64,000 nt of DNA from Ypsolopha sequella (GCA_934047225.1 OW203988.1:3506229-3570228); one strand, 5' to 3'; positions 41,820 to 53,929 are shown, counted from the first letter of the stretch. Notes: generated by a model not told the origin, from the sequence alone. Program-made: numbers and translations.

Positions 41820-42680
41820 TTCGGATGGAAAATTAAACTCAGACCAAAAAACTGAGAATCAACAACTTGTGCCGCAAAATTGGAAGCAGAACGTCTTAAA
41901 TGGCAGTTCAGTACAAATTACTGAAACAAAAAGGCATTGCAGCCGACGTCACTACTCAGAAGACACTGGAACAGGATCTTTTACTCAAAAGTATTGTTCA
42001 GGACCACAAAGGCTCAATCAGAGATGCGTGTAAGAAGCAGCGACCTACCGAGCAATTGTCCTTTGCGGAAATCACCAAAAGAGGCAGCAATAAAATACTT
42101 AGACCATCGAGTTCAAGTTTTGTGGCAATATAAAAAAAAATAAGGAAACAAGCAGTGAGGACACAAAATCTCTAGTCTATTCAATAATATACCCCATTCA
42201 TCCATCAGCCTAATTCGTCCACTGCTGGACATAAGTCTTTCCAGGACTTTGGCCCTCCCAGCTGTCATCCTAGAAGAATTGCCCATATTCACACACGCTG
42301 GGCAGGCGGGTTAGTGAGCGCGGTGCCGGAACCCTCGCACCAGTGACGCCGCTGCCCGTCACCAGTCTGTTCTATATAAGGCCCGGCTATTAAGGATGGA
42401 TATACCGCCATCCATCAGTCCCAGGCACGGTGGGCCTCCTGATTTTTTGCCTATGAGCTGTCCTCTTACTCTCCCCCGAATTACTTCGAGGGGGTCTCCA
42501 AGTAATATGGTGGTACCTCCACAGTCAAGACCGGCATCAGCTCTACCACCTGTCATATACCCCGAGGAGTTGAAATTTCACGTGCGTAGTTTACATAAAA
42601 CGTAAAATGGTGATGTTATCATCAACACAGAAAGGAAGGAAGATATCGAGAAACTCAAATAATCGGAGAAATTAACAACC
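41820..42680 (+). pseudogene. Possible LINE ORF1 (Gag-like) relic, interrupted by a retroposon
   Basis: Forward frames give QLSFAEITKRGSNKILRPSS, then (after the insert) YPEELKFHVRSLHKT and DVIINTERKEDIEKLK. The pattern S.AEI.KRG...LRPSS...I, YP.E and later V...T..DIEKLK resembles ORF1 proteins of R1/jockey-type LINEs. Stops are frequent. It is judged a relic because the two sides of the insert join at an exact duplication. Confidence 0.45.
42196..42554 (-). mobile_element. Short retroposon with RTE-like tail, copy 2 (359 bp)
   Basis: Flanked by ATATACCCC at 42187-42195 and 42555-42563. On the minus strand it starts AGGTGGTAGAGCTGATGCC (after GAC) and ends CTTATGTCCAGCAGTGGACG and AATTAGGCTGATGGATGAAT, like the 19.5-kb copy. 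It has an extra middle segment of about 45 bases (GGACTGATGGATGGCGGTAT, CCTTAATAGCCGGGCC) compared with that copy. Confidence 0.88.
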
Positions 42681-43165
42681 TCAGGCTGAACAGTTGCAGA
42701 CATCGACAAGTTAATATAATATAAAACCGCAACATACTTTCGAATCTAAAGATATTTTACCCGCATGTACAAAATAAGTAAAAAGTCTAAAAGCTCTACT
42801 TCCTCAAAGCTTTTCTACAATCCTCATGATTCCCTTTGTACAGCTCATGAATTACATGGGCAATCCAACAGTTTTTCAATATGAGAGTAAAAAATACCCC
42901 GACTATAAAAAATACAACCTAGCGAAAAAAAAAACAACTGCAGGCAGTCCCGCAATTTCATTCTCTCTGCAACGTTATAAAAATCTGGGTCAGGTAGGCG
43001 TAGTGTCACCAGGATTTGTACAAAAAACAGGACCTTATATAATATTTAAAGGACTTTATTTCCAAATAAAACAAATTCTTGGTACCTGTTCCACTTTTTA
43101 TATATACTACACTAGCGACCGGTTTCGTTATAATAACATCATCAGGCTTTTTTTTTAATTTCATT
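42681..43165. other. No gene; fragment of a palindrome family near 43110-43150
   Basis: GCGACCGGTTTCGTTATAAT and AACATCATCAGG resemble the CCGGTTTCG arm of the MITE at 50307-50524. The rest is unassigned. Confidence 0.35.
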
Positions 43166-43345
43166 TAGAAGACCTCATTTCAACAATTATTTCTATTGAG
43201 GAAAGTTTATCCCAACATATTTTCCAAAAACAAATCCATAGATTATATAGTCAAAATGCATATACCAGAAACTGATTATAATTTTCCGTGTATTTCATGA
43301 AATACACAGAAAAGAAACACCCGTATTTTTTTTCACATATCGCTT
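43166..43345 (+). repeat. Interspersed repeat F, partial copy
   Basis: AGAAGACCTCATTTCAACAA to AAAAGAAACACCCGTATTTT, closely matching 6430-6590. Confidence 0.88.
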
Positions 43346-44033
43346 TAAAAACAGCAAAACAAACTATTTTTAAATTTGTTTAGATTGTAGTATCTAAAGT
43401 AAAACAACAAATAATACAAACTAGGGTTCCGTACTCAGAGGATGAAGAACTTTCTATCAGACACAATTTTAGCACCTGTTTCTTTTCGCCTTGATGTTAC
43501 TATGGCATCCATCTTGTTTTGAGGATTCTGTACCGTATTGTGTGGTGGTAAGGATACTTTTGTGCAGGACTCTGACTTGCATTTGATAAGTTTTTTGAAT
43601 ATAATCATTCAAGAATTGCCAGACTAACAAATTAAGGTCGCTTAAAAGAAATCAGTACCGAGTTAAAAAAAAGAATGGTATTAATTAATGAAAAGAAAAG
43701 GTAACCAATTTATATTATTTTGATTATCGGCTTAAGGTAAAAGGTTATTAGTCGTAATTCTTTTGAATCTATTCATTCGATTCGAAATTATTCCAGAATT
43801 TTCATCATTTATCTTACGATAAAGATCCCTTGATCTAAAAGCCATGGTCACCGTACGCAGGGGGAAGTAGGCTAGTATTCAGTTATCTAGGGTACCTAGG
43901 TCACCGCATTATGCTGCACCACGAATGTGATTCTACGTTACATGTAGCGTATTTTTTCTGCAAACCGTGTAAGACATTTAAAAAATTCAAGCATGGAATG
44001 TTTTCCTTCCTGCTATTTTCATAGGGGTATTTA
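43346..44033. other. No gene recognised
   Basis: Starts with a short CTAGGGTTCCGTACTCAGAG, possibly a stub of repeat A or B. Otherwise no motif. Confidence 0.35.
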
Positions 44034-45118
44034 AAGTCCCTTTCAATAGAATCCGCCAATAATGTAAACAAGATAATTATTTGACAGTTCTCTATGATTA
44101 TGGTGTTGTACCCAAAGATTTGGTTGTACCTATACTGATGTTAAAGTGGTATTTTGGTGTGGTATTTTTTGAGTTTCTAAATAATGCTTCATGGTATCTC
44201 TTACAACATACTGAGACACCTCCATAATTTCTGAAGTAATTTTATATAACTCCATTTTGGATGGGTATGTAAGAGAGGATTTTTCTAAATAATTATAAAT
44301 ATTCACTAGAATTTTTTTCCCTTGTGGTCAGATGAATTTTTTGTTTTTTGGCAGGCGGAGGAGTCTTCGACCCTGATGTTACGGCTCACTCATTATAACC
44401 TAAAAACACCACGTAATAATTTTTCACTTTATTATTATTCTTGGATTTATTCTTAGCATCTCTAAGTGATTATGTGTACATCTTTATTAGATTTTAAAGA
44501 ATTAATAGTTTATAAACATTGTTACCACCTTGTTTCTTGAGAAAGAGATCCAATCGTAAGCAAAAACAAAGTCCGTGATTTCACGCAGAAGTCGTCGTTC
44601 CAAGAATAAATCCAAGCAAATCGCAAAGAAAATGCCAAAAAACCAAAATACAAAAAGCAAAGTCGTCGATAATTAGAGGAAACAGAAAAACGCACAGAAC
44701 TCGGAACAATACCCACCAATGAATAAAAAATCTAAGGAAATGAAATAATTGCCAAACCCGCTCTCTAAATCAGCTGTTTGCGGCCATTACAAATTTTCAT
44801 TTTGTTGGTACAAAAGCGGTGTTTGTGAGAGGTTTGTGAAGTCACAACACTAACTTTCCAAAGACAAAAAAGACTTTGATGATAAAAAAATTAATATGAC
44901 AGTTTTACAAACTATTGAAATTTTCGTCGTCCGATTATTTTTAATTAAAATAACTATCATAAAGAAGTTATTTGGTGTCGAAATGATTTTAAGAACAATG
45001 TATGGTTCCTTGAAATGTGAATATGATCAGGATTGATATTCAAATGTAAGTAATTACGCAGTAATCGTGTATAAATTGGTTTGTTTACATTATTGGCGGA
45101 TTCTATTGAAAGGGACTT
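44034..45118. mobile_element. 1085-bp DNA transposon with perfect 38-bp TIRs and TA target
   Basis: AAGTCCCTTTCAATAGAATC plus CGCCAATAATGTAAACAA at 44034-44071 is mirrored exactly at 45081-45118, and TA flanks both ends (44032-44033 and 45119-45120). Long perfect inverted ends with TA suggest a Tc1/mariner-superfamily or similar element that moved recently. The interior has no intact transposase. Confidence 0.92.
44150..44370 (-). pseudogene. Possible transposase N-terminal (helix-turn-helix) relic
   Basis: The minus strand reads TPPPAKKQKIHLTTREK, then in another frame VNIYNYLEKSSLTYPSKMEL and YKITSEIMEVSQYVVRDTMK. A basic proline-rich stretch followed by an NVYNYLxxE...TSExxxVSxxxVR pattern resembles the DNA-binding start of Tc1/mariner-like transposases. 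It is only about 70 residues with a frame break, so the call is weak. Confidence 0.35.
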
Positions 45119-45274
45119 TATAATTATTATTATTCACTATGTATGATTCGTAAACTTGCATGAAGTATGCCTAACAGTTTAAAATATTTTTATTAATATA
45201 AATATACCCTTTCAAATTTGTTATTATGTTAGAATCTATTCCGAGTCAGTACTATATCAGTTAAAAAAAAAACT

Positions 45275-45400
45275 ATACGTATCGCTATCGATACACTTCT
45301 TTATCGCCTTCTTGCCATATTTCATAGTACAGGGTCTCCGTACTATGAAATGCAGTAAAAAGCGCAAGCAATCAAGAAGCGTATGTAGAGCGATACGTAT
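45275..45400. repeat. Palindromic MITE
   Basis: ATACGTATCGCTATCGATAC at the left pairs with GTATGTAGAGCGATACGTAT at the right, and the centre pairs TTTCATAGTAC with GTACTATGAAA around AGGGTCTCC. Confidence 0.85.
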
Positions 45401-45477
45401 CGTTATTTTTTATGCTTATATAATATTTCGGGTAATTGGCCACTTTTCTGGCTGAGCTAGTAGACTTTAATTTATTT

Positions 45478-45555
45478 ATAGCACACTGTGCGTAAAATGA
45501 CCGCTTTACGCACGCTGCGCGTGCGTGAAGTCGGCATTTTCCGCACTTGTGCTAT
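45478..45555. repeat. Short GC-rich palindrome
   Basis: ATAGCACACTGTGCGTAAAA pairs with TTTTCCGCACTTGTGCTAT, with ACGCACGCTGCGCGTGCGT at the centre. Confidence 0.8.
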
Positions 45556-45759
45556 GAAAAATTATACGAAACTCGTGCGAGAAACTTTTTCTCGACTCGT
45601 GTGATTGCTCTCGTATCGTAATGTACTATTATAAAACACCAATCAGAGAGAAAAAAATCATGCAATGGTTCTTTACATAATAAGCAATAGATGCAACAGC
45701 ATAAATGTTTTTTTTTAAACGATTCTTGGCCGCCTATGGTCTATTTTTTCGAGTACCTA

Positions 45760-45935
45760 TTCGAATTCTAATCTGGAGGTCATTGACCTATCTGGAGGTC
45801 TAGGGTTCAAATTCTGTGGGGCACATTTTTTTTCGGTCTGCGTGCTTTGAAAGGCACTGTGAGTCCATATTTGTGCGCTGGAACGTAAAAATACTCGTAC
45901 ACACCTCTGACACCCCCTCGGAGATTCATGTCGTG
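45760..45935 (+). mobile_element. tRNA-derived SINE (family S), second copy
   Basis: B box CTAGGGTTCAAATTCTG, then TCTGCGTGCTTTGAAAGGCA and ACACCTCTGACACCCCCTCG, GAGATTCATGTCGTGAAGTG. It matches the minus-strand copy at 30365-30564. The A-box half (about 45745-45785) is poorly preserved. Confidence 0.75.
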
Positions 45936-47474
45936 AAGTGAATTAGATTTAAAGAAGTAGATTTTTAAGAATTTTTGCCACAACCACCTCAGTGCTATTG
46001 AAACGTCATAGAATCGATGAGTACAATCATTTAATCACTTTAATACACAATAAGATAATTTTATTTAGGTAACAAACAGTCACAATTGTAAAAATAATCA
46101 TAAAATACCAAACGCAAACATATTTAGTATTAGAAAGAATATTACGATATACTCGAACACAGAAATTTTAAACACAACAAATTCGAAAATTGTACAAAAT
46201 ATAACAATTACCTAGTTATACAACAAATAGCTACATACAACAAACTGTTCCAAAAACATATTTTTAAATGATAATATTATACTTATTATTATTTTATGGG
46301 TAACTACAAAATCGTTGGGTTTTCCAAAGTCGTGAATTGTTTATGGTTTTCAAAAACTGTTTTTGCTTACAGTACAATATTTGTATTTTTGGGCTTTACA
46401 GTTATTTCTTACGTCTTGTGATCTTGTTCCATATATTTGTGTAAACTGTTTATGTAGTTTATGTATTTTATTATGCACTATAACTTTGCTTTAAATGATT
46501 ATTAGGATGTAGTGTAATAATTTATTATTTAAGTACTATTTTCAGGATTACCCCTTTTAAATAGTATGGCACTACCCTCAACAATTTCCTCATTTCCAAA
46601 GGTTAGTTGGTAGAAAATACTAATTAGTATTAAGCTCGCTTATGTACAATAATTTTATTCTGTCCAATAAAGAATTTTATTATAATTATTAAGAATCGAT
46701 CATAACTACTCGTAAAATCATAATTACAAATTAAATGTCATTTCTTCAGCCCAAAGTTATCCAATAAATCGATTTCAGAGCTCAATAAAAACCATTAAGG
46801 TCCTTTCATAACCCGGTTCTATTGTAACCAGCCTCAAGGGTTCCGCAGATAATGGCGAGCCTCGGGTTCTGCAACTTATAAATAAGTTATAGCTGAAATG
46901 CGGTGTAGAGGTTTAGTGTACGACGATCCTTATATTAAATTCTGATGGTTTTGCGCGTGATATTGCTGTTTTGGGTTTGAAGAGTTTTTGTAGGTTGGTA
47001 GTTATCGAACCATAATTTATGGTCCTTACATATGAAATTGGCGTTTTGTATGGAGAATTTAGAGAAAACTCAATTTTCAGTACTAACATTTTGTCATTTT
47101 TTTAGAAAGGCAAATTTAAATTTTGTAGTTTTTTGTGTATAATATTAATGAGATAACATTAAGCTAACAGCAACATTCATTTAATTTTTGAAAAGTGTCA
47201 TCTGTAAGAAGTGTTTACGAATCTTATCATGGAAATGGATAGCATTTCGGATGAACTATTTTAGAACATTTAATTTTAGTTATCAAACTGAAAATAAAAC
47301 AAAATTTAAAACGACGAATTAAAACCTTGAAATCAGCTTTCAAACAAAAAACAAAAAATAGAAATAGCTATTAAATTACAGGAGATATGATCTCATGAAA
47401 GAAAATTTCGTCAACTTCATAGCTAGCAGCCAATATTACAATTTAACTGTATAAAAAATTTGCTGTCTAAATTG
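45936..47474. other. AT-rich; no gene recognised
   Basis: TCTGTCCAATAAAGAATTTT near 46660 may be another LINE 3' end. No coding motif. Confidence 0.35.
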
Positions 47475-47640
47475 GCGACATAACGAAAAAGGGCAATGTT
47501 AAAAGTATCCGGAATAAAAGAGTGTGTATGACTTGATGTGGAAAGGGCGAAAAAGGTGTGTGAGGATCGTAGCAGATGGAAATCTGTAGTATCTGCCTAC
47601 CCCTCTGGGAAACAGGTATGAGTACATGTATGTATAAAAA
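47475..47640 (+). pseudogene. LINE polyprotein C-terminal relic
   Basis: The forward strand reads DVERAKKVCEDRSRWKSVVS and AYPSGKQV, a stop, then a TATGTATGT-type run. The wording (A...CEDR..W...VSAYPSG) is the extreme C-terminus of an insect LINE. The reverse complement occurs at 52066-52160 and a short piece near 48972. Confidence 0.65.
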
Positions 47641-47651
47641 ATCTTTAATTA

Positions 47652-47916
47652 ACAGTGGTTTCGCAGCCGGATTGTGAAAAACCCGCCTTTTTCTAATTAA
47701 TCGAAACAGAACACTAAGAACACTTAAATTCAAAATTCACTCAATAGTTAATTCTTATTTACAGAAACCGATGCAAAACTTTGCGATAGCAACATACACA
47801 ATACATAGGTAATAATGTTTTGTTGAATAACTATTGAGTGAATTTTGAATTTAAGTGTTCACTTTCGATTAATTAGAAAAAGGCGGGTTTTTCACAATGT
47901 GGCTGCGAAACTGGTC
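47652..47916. mobile_element. Palindromic MITE, 265 bp
   Basis: AGTGGTTTCGCAGCCGGATT, GTGAAAAACCCGCCTTTTTC and TAATTAATCGAAA on the left are mirrored on the right (ending GGCTGCGAAACTGGT). The inner arms also pair (CACTTAAATTCAAAATTCAC, TCAATAGTTA). The copy at 18885-19016 keeps only the centre and right arm. It is inserted just downstream of the LINE relic at 47475-47640. Confidence 0.92.
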
Positions 47917-49317
47917 TTGATTTATTTAATGAATCACTAGACGCTAAAAATGTGATTAAGGCACTGACTTAAGTAAATAAAACACAAATTTGGTGGAAAA
48001 CGTACACTTAAGTAAATGCCAAATTTAAAGTATAAGAAAACCGTTTTCTTTTGTTTCTTGTTTTGCCCTAAACTCATGCGTTTCAGTTAAGTACTTGACC
48101 AATTATTTTAATTTGCCGTATGCGTTTTTTTAATGTGCTATAAAGGTTTTAAAAACCAGGTACAGCAAGCCACCATCCTAGAGACGCCAGCAGGGACACA
48201 AAGGTAATCTCCTCTTCTGCGGACGACAGCAACAATCATCCCCTCTTTACTAACTCCACATTATTTCAACAATAATAGCTAGTCGATAACTTTTCCTCAC
48301 AACTACAAAACACAAATGACGAATTAAATCTGTTTTCCAAACTTTCCGCTCCCTCCAGTCTAGTGATCCTGCGAGTGACGTCACGACGCATCCCTATTGG
48401 TCGCAATTTATGACGTCATGCGCTATTAGCGCAATGCAGCGTGCATTACACCCTACTGCAAGGGAAATTAAGGAAAGAAGTGAATTAACTTGATGTGGCG
48501 ATTTGTTTGGTTCTATCAATCTTGAAAGATATTCAGGGATGAATATAATAAGCTATAAATTTTCTTTTTCAGTGCACGGGATATTGTAAGTTAATAAATT
48601 AGAAAACAACTGTGAAAATCAATTAAAACATATCGTCACAAATGCAAATCACAGTCCACAGTTGGTACACCCGCTTTTCACCGACGATTATTACGTCCCA
48701 AAGGTGATAGGTGGTGAACTCTATCGCCGTATTTTGGGTACAAAAACCAACAGCTTAAGGTTGAACGTCAGTCGCTTAGCGCAAAGTGCATAGCTTAACT
48801 TTGTTTTTTTAGTTTAGAAGTTAAAAATTGAAAAACATTTCGGTCTGTGGCAGTTGACGCTAATAGTTCAGTATAAGTGAGGTTTATAAAGCATGAGTTT
48901 TAAATTTTATACACACTTAGTCATGATCATCTCAAAAACATATTAAAATTCTGTTTTAACATTGTTTGGACACCTCTTTCGCCTCTTTCACATTCATCAA
49001 TCCATCCATCAATTGTTACGTAGCATACTTTTCTTTTCAATGTTTTTTTTATAGACTGTTTGTGACCTTAAATAAAAATAAATAAAATATTCATTTTCAA
49101 ACACTCTGTACCCCTTACAATTCCTACAAATTACACGACGGACTTTTTCTATATTTGCTACGGCGTAGCAACATAAAATAATATTTTTCCGCCTTTGAGT
49201 CTACGTACTACATTCGTAGTAGGTACGTAATAGTCTCTATAATTATGCGTAAATATATGCACTGATAAAATAATTAGTTGAGATAAAAATATTGGTTTAT
49301 TAAGTAGTGATATAATT
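47917..49317. other. No gene recognised
   Basis: A balanced patch at 48360-48460 (GTGACGTCACGACGCATCCC, TATGACGTCATGCGC) holds two TGACGTCA-type palindromes that are potential CRE/ATF sites but prove nothing alone. Confidence 0.35.
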
Positions 49318-49479
49318 GTGTCGATTCGTCGCAACAAGACTTAACTTGTTTCATAGGACTAAACTTAATTTGAGCGTTCTGTCTTTTTCTTTCCGTATCG
49401 AAAAGACAAATACAGAACGCTCAAAATAAGGTTAGTTCTGTCAAATAAGTTAAGTTGTGTTGCGCCGAATTGATTCCAC
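49318..49479. mobile_element. Palindromic MITE (family N), copy 2
   Basis: GTGTCGATTCGTCGCAACAA, TTAACTTGTTTCATAGGACT and GAGCGTTCTGTC pair with the right half ending TGTTGCGCCGAATTGATTCC. Confidence 0.9.
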
Positions 49480-50306
49480 TATTAGTTAAACATAAAAAAT
49501 CTATACTTTGTTTACCGCACTTTTTCAAACCCTGACAGAAACCTGCAGGACCCCAGCTTGCCAAAACGCACTCACTTCGCCCTTTCCCCCGTGAAAGAAT
49601 GCAGGGCTGCCACTCAGCAAGGATATTAAACTCGCATCATGCAGGGTTCCGTACAGAGGGTTTCACTTAGAAGGGAACCGAGACACTGTCAATGTCAACG
49701 CAAGTAGGTATACCATAAGAAGTGGCATCGATTATAATGATTAAAAAATGGTTTAATTGTTGTGCAGTTATTATTATGTATACCGTGCATTTTTATTTTC
49801 ATTTTATGTCAAAATTTTGCAGCTCATCAAATCTCTACAATTTTCGAAAAAACGGCACACCAATAACCTTATAACAAAACCTATACCCATTTTCTTTTTC
49901 CAATGTGTGTATATTGGGTATTTGTAAAGTCTCCTTGAAAATCTTTTTGACAAAACAGCTTAGTACATTTTATATTAATAAAAAACTGACTTTTTGCTTC
50001 TTTTCCACGAATCCGTCCCACTCGCACTAAGGGTTTTTTCGCATAAGGAGTAACAGGGAAGCTAAAACTTTTACGTACCCTCACCTGCTATTTTCAAAAT
50101 GCCCTACTTTTCCTCACAATTTCATCAACGTAAACAAACCATTACCGCGTGCAAATGTCAAACGTACATACATATAATACTCGTACATACAATGATACTT
50201 TGTACTCGTACAGCTACACCAGTTCTTTTCAAGTTGTTATCCTTTCAAATTAAATTAAATATATTATGATTAATATTTGCAATTGTCGGCACTTGGTGAA
50301 ACATCA
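49480..50306 (-). repeat. Interval with diverged repeat F fragment at 49925-50075
   Basis: On the minus strand CGAGTGGGACGGATTCGTGG and the stretch CCCTGTTACTCC match the repeat at 53930-54240. The rest is unassigned. Confidence 0.6.
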
Positions 50307-50524
50307 TCATAATTTTGATAAAAACACTTGTACTGCTTCACAATATCACTGTTTTATTAGTCCAACCGGTTTCGCCCACAATCTGCAATGTAAACAACAA
50401 CTACGCATTCCTTTGTTTATTTATTATTTTAACAGCTCCTTGATAATGCCGTAAGGCGAAACCGGTTGGACCAATAAAACAGTGATATTCTGAAACAGTA
50501 CAAGTGTTTTTATCAAAATTATGA
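50307..50524. mobile_element. MITE with about 70-bp inverted ends, 218 bp
   Basis: TCATAATTTTGATAAAAACA, CTTGTACTG, AATATCACTGTTTTATTAGT and CCAACCGGTTTCGCC on the left are mirrored on the right with about three changes. The centre is unpaired. Confidence 0.92.
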
Positions 50525-50573
50525 AATATATTAATTTGTACAATACAGATTACATGTCAGTTTAAATGCAAAA

Positions 50574-50577
<4 letters not shown>

Positions 50578-50609
<32 letters not shown>
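50578..50609. repeat. (AT)n microsatellite
   Basis: About 15 AT units. Confidence 0.95.
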
Positions 50610-50613
<4 letters not shown>

Positions 50614-50905
50614 GAAAAAAAAAAACATAAAAGTTATTAAGTTTGGCTGACTTTAATTTAATTAATGAATAAATAATTAAATAAATGAATAGAAATACGT
50701 CAAAAAAATGTATATAATGCCCCATTTGCCTCCACCCATTTGATCTGTCTTGCTAAGGAGAACGGCAAGAAACTTAGCAAGATCATTTATATATTTCATA
50801 TATCCCAGAAAAAGTTTGAACAAATAAAAAAAATTGTTTTTTTCACTCAGTTATTCACTGTTATCGGTGAACCAACAGCTTCTTTTTGAGTGGCATTGGT
50901 AAAAA

Positions 50906-51333
50906 TAGTAGTTTATGCTACAAGGGCGAAAAATAATAAATCACGAGGACGATTTAAAACACGAGCGTAGCGAGTGTTTAAACGTAACCGAGTAATTTAT
51001 TGCTCTTACGCCCGTGTATCATACTACGTTTTTCAATGCATAGTGTGAGGAAATCAAACAAATATAATCAAAGAAAACAATTTAATTAAAAGTTAAAAGT
51101 TACATTGTTGTGAACTTTAAATTATGATTGGCTCAAAAGGACTGTATCCAGAGCCGTTAAACAGTGGAAAAAAAGTATAACATTTATGGTACACAGGAAA
51201 GGTTGCAGGTTAGCCAACTTCTCGTAAATAAATTAAAAAATAATAATAATAAAGCCCTGGGGCAAAATAATCGACTTTCTGTTCGGTTTTGATGCATAAA
51301 AAGTGGGCCTTTACGAGCACTTGCATTGAAAAA
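50906..51333 (+). repeat. Composite foldback repeat, fuller copy
   Basis: It keeps both arms of the first palindrome (TAGTTTATGCTACAAGGGCG with CGCCCGTGTATCATACTA) and then the TTTTTCAATGCATAG...CTTGCATTGAAAAA segment. See 13411-13790 for the deleted copy. Confidence 0.9.
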
Positions 51334-52065
51334 TATTATATATCTGTTTCCGCATTGCTAGCTCCTAATCTAAAAGTCTCAAGCACAAAACAAAATACCG
51401 TTCAGTCCAGCGACTGGTGAATGTGAGTAATGAGTCGTGACGACAGAGACACCCCTCGGTTGTCGGCGAAATGTCACAGATACTTGTAGGTGAAACATTA
51501 GACGGAAAACATAATGAAAAATACCTACCAGATTTAAGAAATAAATCACGGCGTTTTGCTTTATAAATTTCTAAATGGAATGATACTTTTTTTGTTTCCA
51601 GGCTTCTTATCAGGAGATAAATTATAAATGACAGTTGATTTCTGGCGCGTTCTCCGTCCTCACATGCTCGTTTTTTGGCCTCACTGGAAAGACACTTGGA
51701 GGCTCGGCCTTCGGCCTCGCCATTAGATCCGAAGAAATGTCCGATCCATTTTTTTTTCGAAAAAGTGTCGAAAAGAATTCGTAACTGTAATTTGGAAAAC
51801 TAAAAGTAAATTATTTGTGCCTTATAAAAATGTATATGAGATCAAATAAAAAACCAGCCAAGGGCGAGTTGGAACGGCACACAAAAGTTTCCGTACCACC
51901 ACACAATATGAGTAGGGAACCTTAAAAACATGGTAAATAATTCCACTTGCAGTTATGTAGACCAAGTTAATTTGACACTTACGATCCTTTAAACTCCTTG
52001 TATATGAAGGGTCTAATTAGGTTGGTTAAAATAACTTTCTAAATAATTAACATACATACATACAT
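51334..52065. other. No gene; short repeat A stub at 51848-51900
   Basis: AACCAGCCAAGGGCGAGTTG and GTTTCCGTACCACCACACA are a diverged end of repeat A. The rest is unassigned. Confidence 0.45.
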
Positions 52066-52160
52066 ATACTCACGAATGTCTCCCAGAGGGGTACACAGAG
52101 ACTACAGATTTATATCATCTACGATCCAGACACACCTTTTTCGCCTCTTCCACATCCATC
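52066..52160 (-). pseudogene. LINE polyprotein C-terminal relic (minus strand)
   Basis: The complement of GAATGTCTCCCAGAGGGGTA and CACACCTTTTTCGCC reads like the tail at 47475-47640. A CATACATACATACATA run lies just to its left. Confidence 0.55.
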
Positions 52161-53157
52161 AATCTACTAGTCATACAAGCTCTTCTATTTGTAAATTTAA
52201 TATTTATATATTTTTCATTTTTTTCTATATTTGTGCTTTAAGACCAACTTGCAAACTGAAAGTGCCCTATAGGCTTTGAATCCTTGCGAGTGTCAAAAAT
52301 TTATATGAAATTGATTATGTACAGTGCAATAACTTTTTTTCGCGTCGTGTTTGAAACCTGATTTTTACAGCACCACATACTTCTGTAAGGGGTATCAGAT
52401 TCAACTTGATATAAAAAGCAATAGTATTAATAAAAGGGTAATGCTATCGGATCTATCATTCGGGCTTAGACGGTATACAATAAAGTTTTCAGCTCTGCTT
52501 TAGTTTTCAGCTCATTTTTTATTATATACCTTAAACAAAAGTTTTATAACAAGAGAATCTGAAACTTTCTTTAAATTTTTTGTAGTGTTCCGCTTTCAAT
52601 CTAATGCTTTTAACCTTTTTAGACCTCGTTCCAATTTTGTAATGTTTTACATTCTATTCTGGGGAATAAAATAAAGTACACATGAATGAACAATTAAAAG
52701 ACCCCTACAAACATCATCTCTTAGATTCTGATACATCTTTGTAACATCTTAGGTCCAGTGATTGGTGACTGCACCTAATGATTCGTGCTTTTAGGGTGGC
52801 ACCCCTGACTGCATACTTACAAACATACCACTACGATTTCAACTGTACTGCTTTAGAAATACGGGTTGAAATAGAAAAGCATTGTTTGGTCGAGATGAAT
52901 AGTGCATTCCAAGCTGTCAGAAAAGTCAAGGGGATGAGCAAGAAGTATTGAAAACTCCTTGCTAAGTGCATGAAGAATCGCGGAAGTAATGCGTTTCTAA
53001 TGGTTTGGTTTGTGATTTTGTTTTCCGTGCATTTTATGAGCATTTTTTGGGTACCTATCTTCTTTTGTGAAACTTGCAAATACTTAATAGGTATGACGTT
53101 GCAGTTAATAGGCATTTCAGATTGTTTTGGATGAGTATTTTACAACAGGTGAAAATC
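52161..53157. other. No gene recognised
   Basis: A 94-codon frame on the minus strand (52831-53115) has no motif. Confidence 0.35.
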
Positions 53158-53700
53158 AAAATGGTGTAAGCGTCCGTCCGTCCTTATGTCACAGCCTCTT
53201 AACTTTAGCACCGCTAAATATAAAGACATGAAATTTGGCACAAAAATTGCATTAATTTTCCCACATTCACGGTGGAAAAAAAAATGAAAAATTTGAATTG
53301 TTCAAAATTATTCAAAACAAATGTGAGAAAAAAAAAACTATTTCTCAACTGCTTATTTTTTCCTGTAATCTTAACATAAGCACATATGATGTTTTTTCAT
53401 ATATTTCGGTGCACTAGTGTTGGAGATAAGGGCCGTCCCCATTTTTTTTGTGGTTTTTCGAGGATTTCTCGAAATATGTGCGAGTAAATTTTTTATTTTA
53501 CTCTTTTTTAAATTTCTCACCTGTGTTCAACTTTTTTTCAATCGCTATAGTTTTTCTGTAATAAGCCAGCTATAATCGACATTTTTTTAATATTTTTCGG
53601 TCCACCAGTCTTGGAGATAAGGGAGGGACATTTTTTTGTGGTTTTTCAAAGATTTCTCGAAATTAGTAGTTAAGGTAAATATTTTTACAATCAGCTTTTT
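53158..53700. repeat. Rearranged repeat B (parts in both orientations)
   Basis: 53158-53335 runs forward (GTCACAGCCTCTTAACTTTA, ATGAAATTTGGCACAAAAAT). From about 53340 the order is reversed (TTTCTCAACTGCTTATTTTT, CACTAGTGTTGGAGATAAGG, CACCAGTCTTGGAGATAAGG). Two copies met head to head, or one copy underwent an internal inversion. Confidence 0.75.
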
Positions 53701-53929
53701 TTCGAACGGAAATTTTGACCCCGTAGAAAGCCAATGGACCTGCTAGCTCCCAGTCTATTAAAGTTTGTTGTTCGATAAGAAAAAACTACAACCACGAGAA
53801 AGCTGATTTTGCCTAATGTAACTCCACGTTTATGTTCACCAGCTCTGGGTTTGTTGTATTTTCAATGAGCAACTTTTCTTTAAATTACAGTTTACTCACG
53901 TAACTTAAGGCGATATGTAAAAGTTTTAG

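Noticed and set aside
48365..48460. Promoter with CRE-like TGACGTCA sites
   Set aside because: Two such octamer-like sites in a balanced patch, but no TATA or initiator arrangement and no downstream gene were found.
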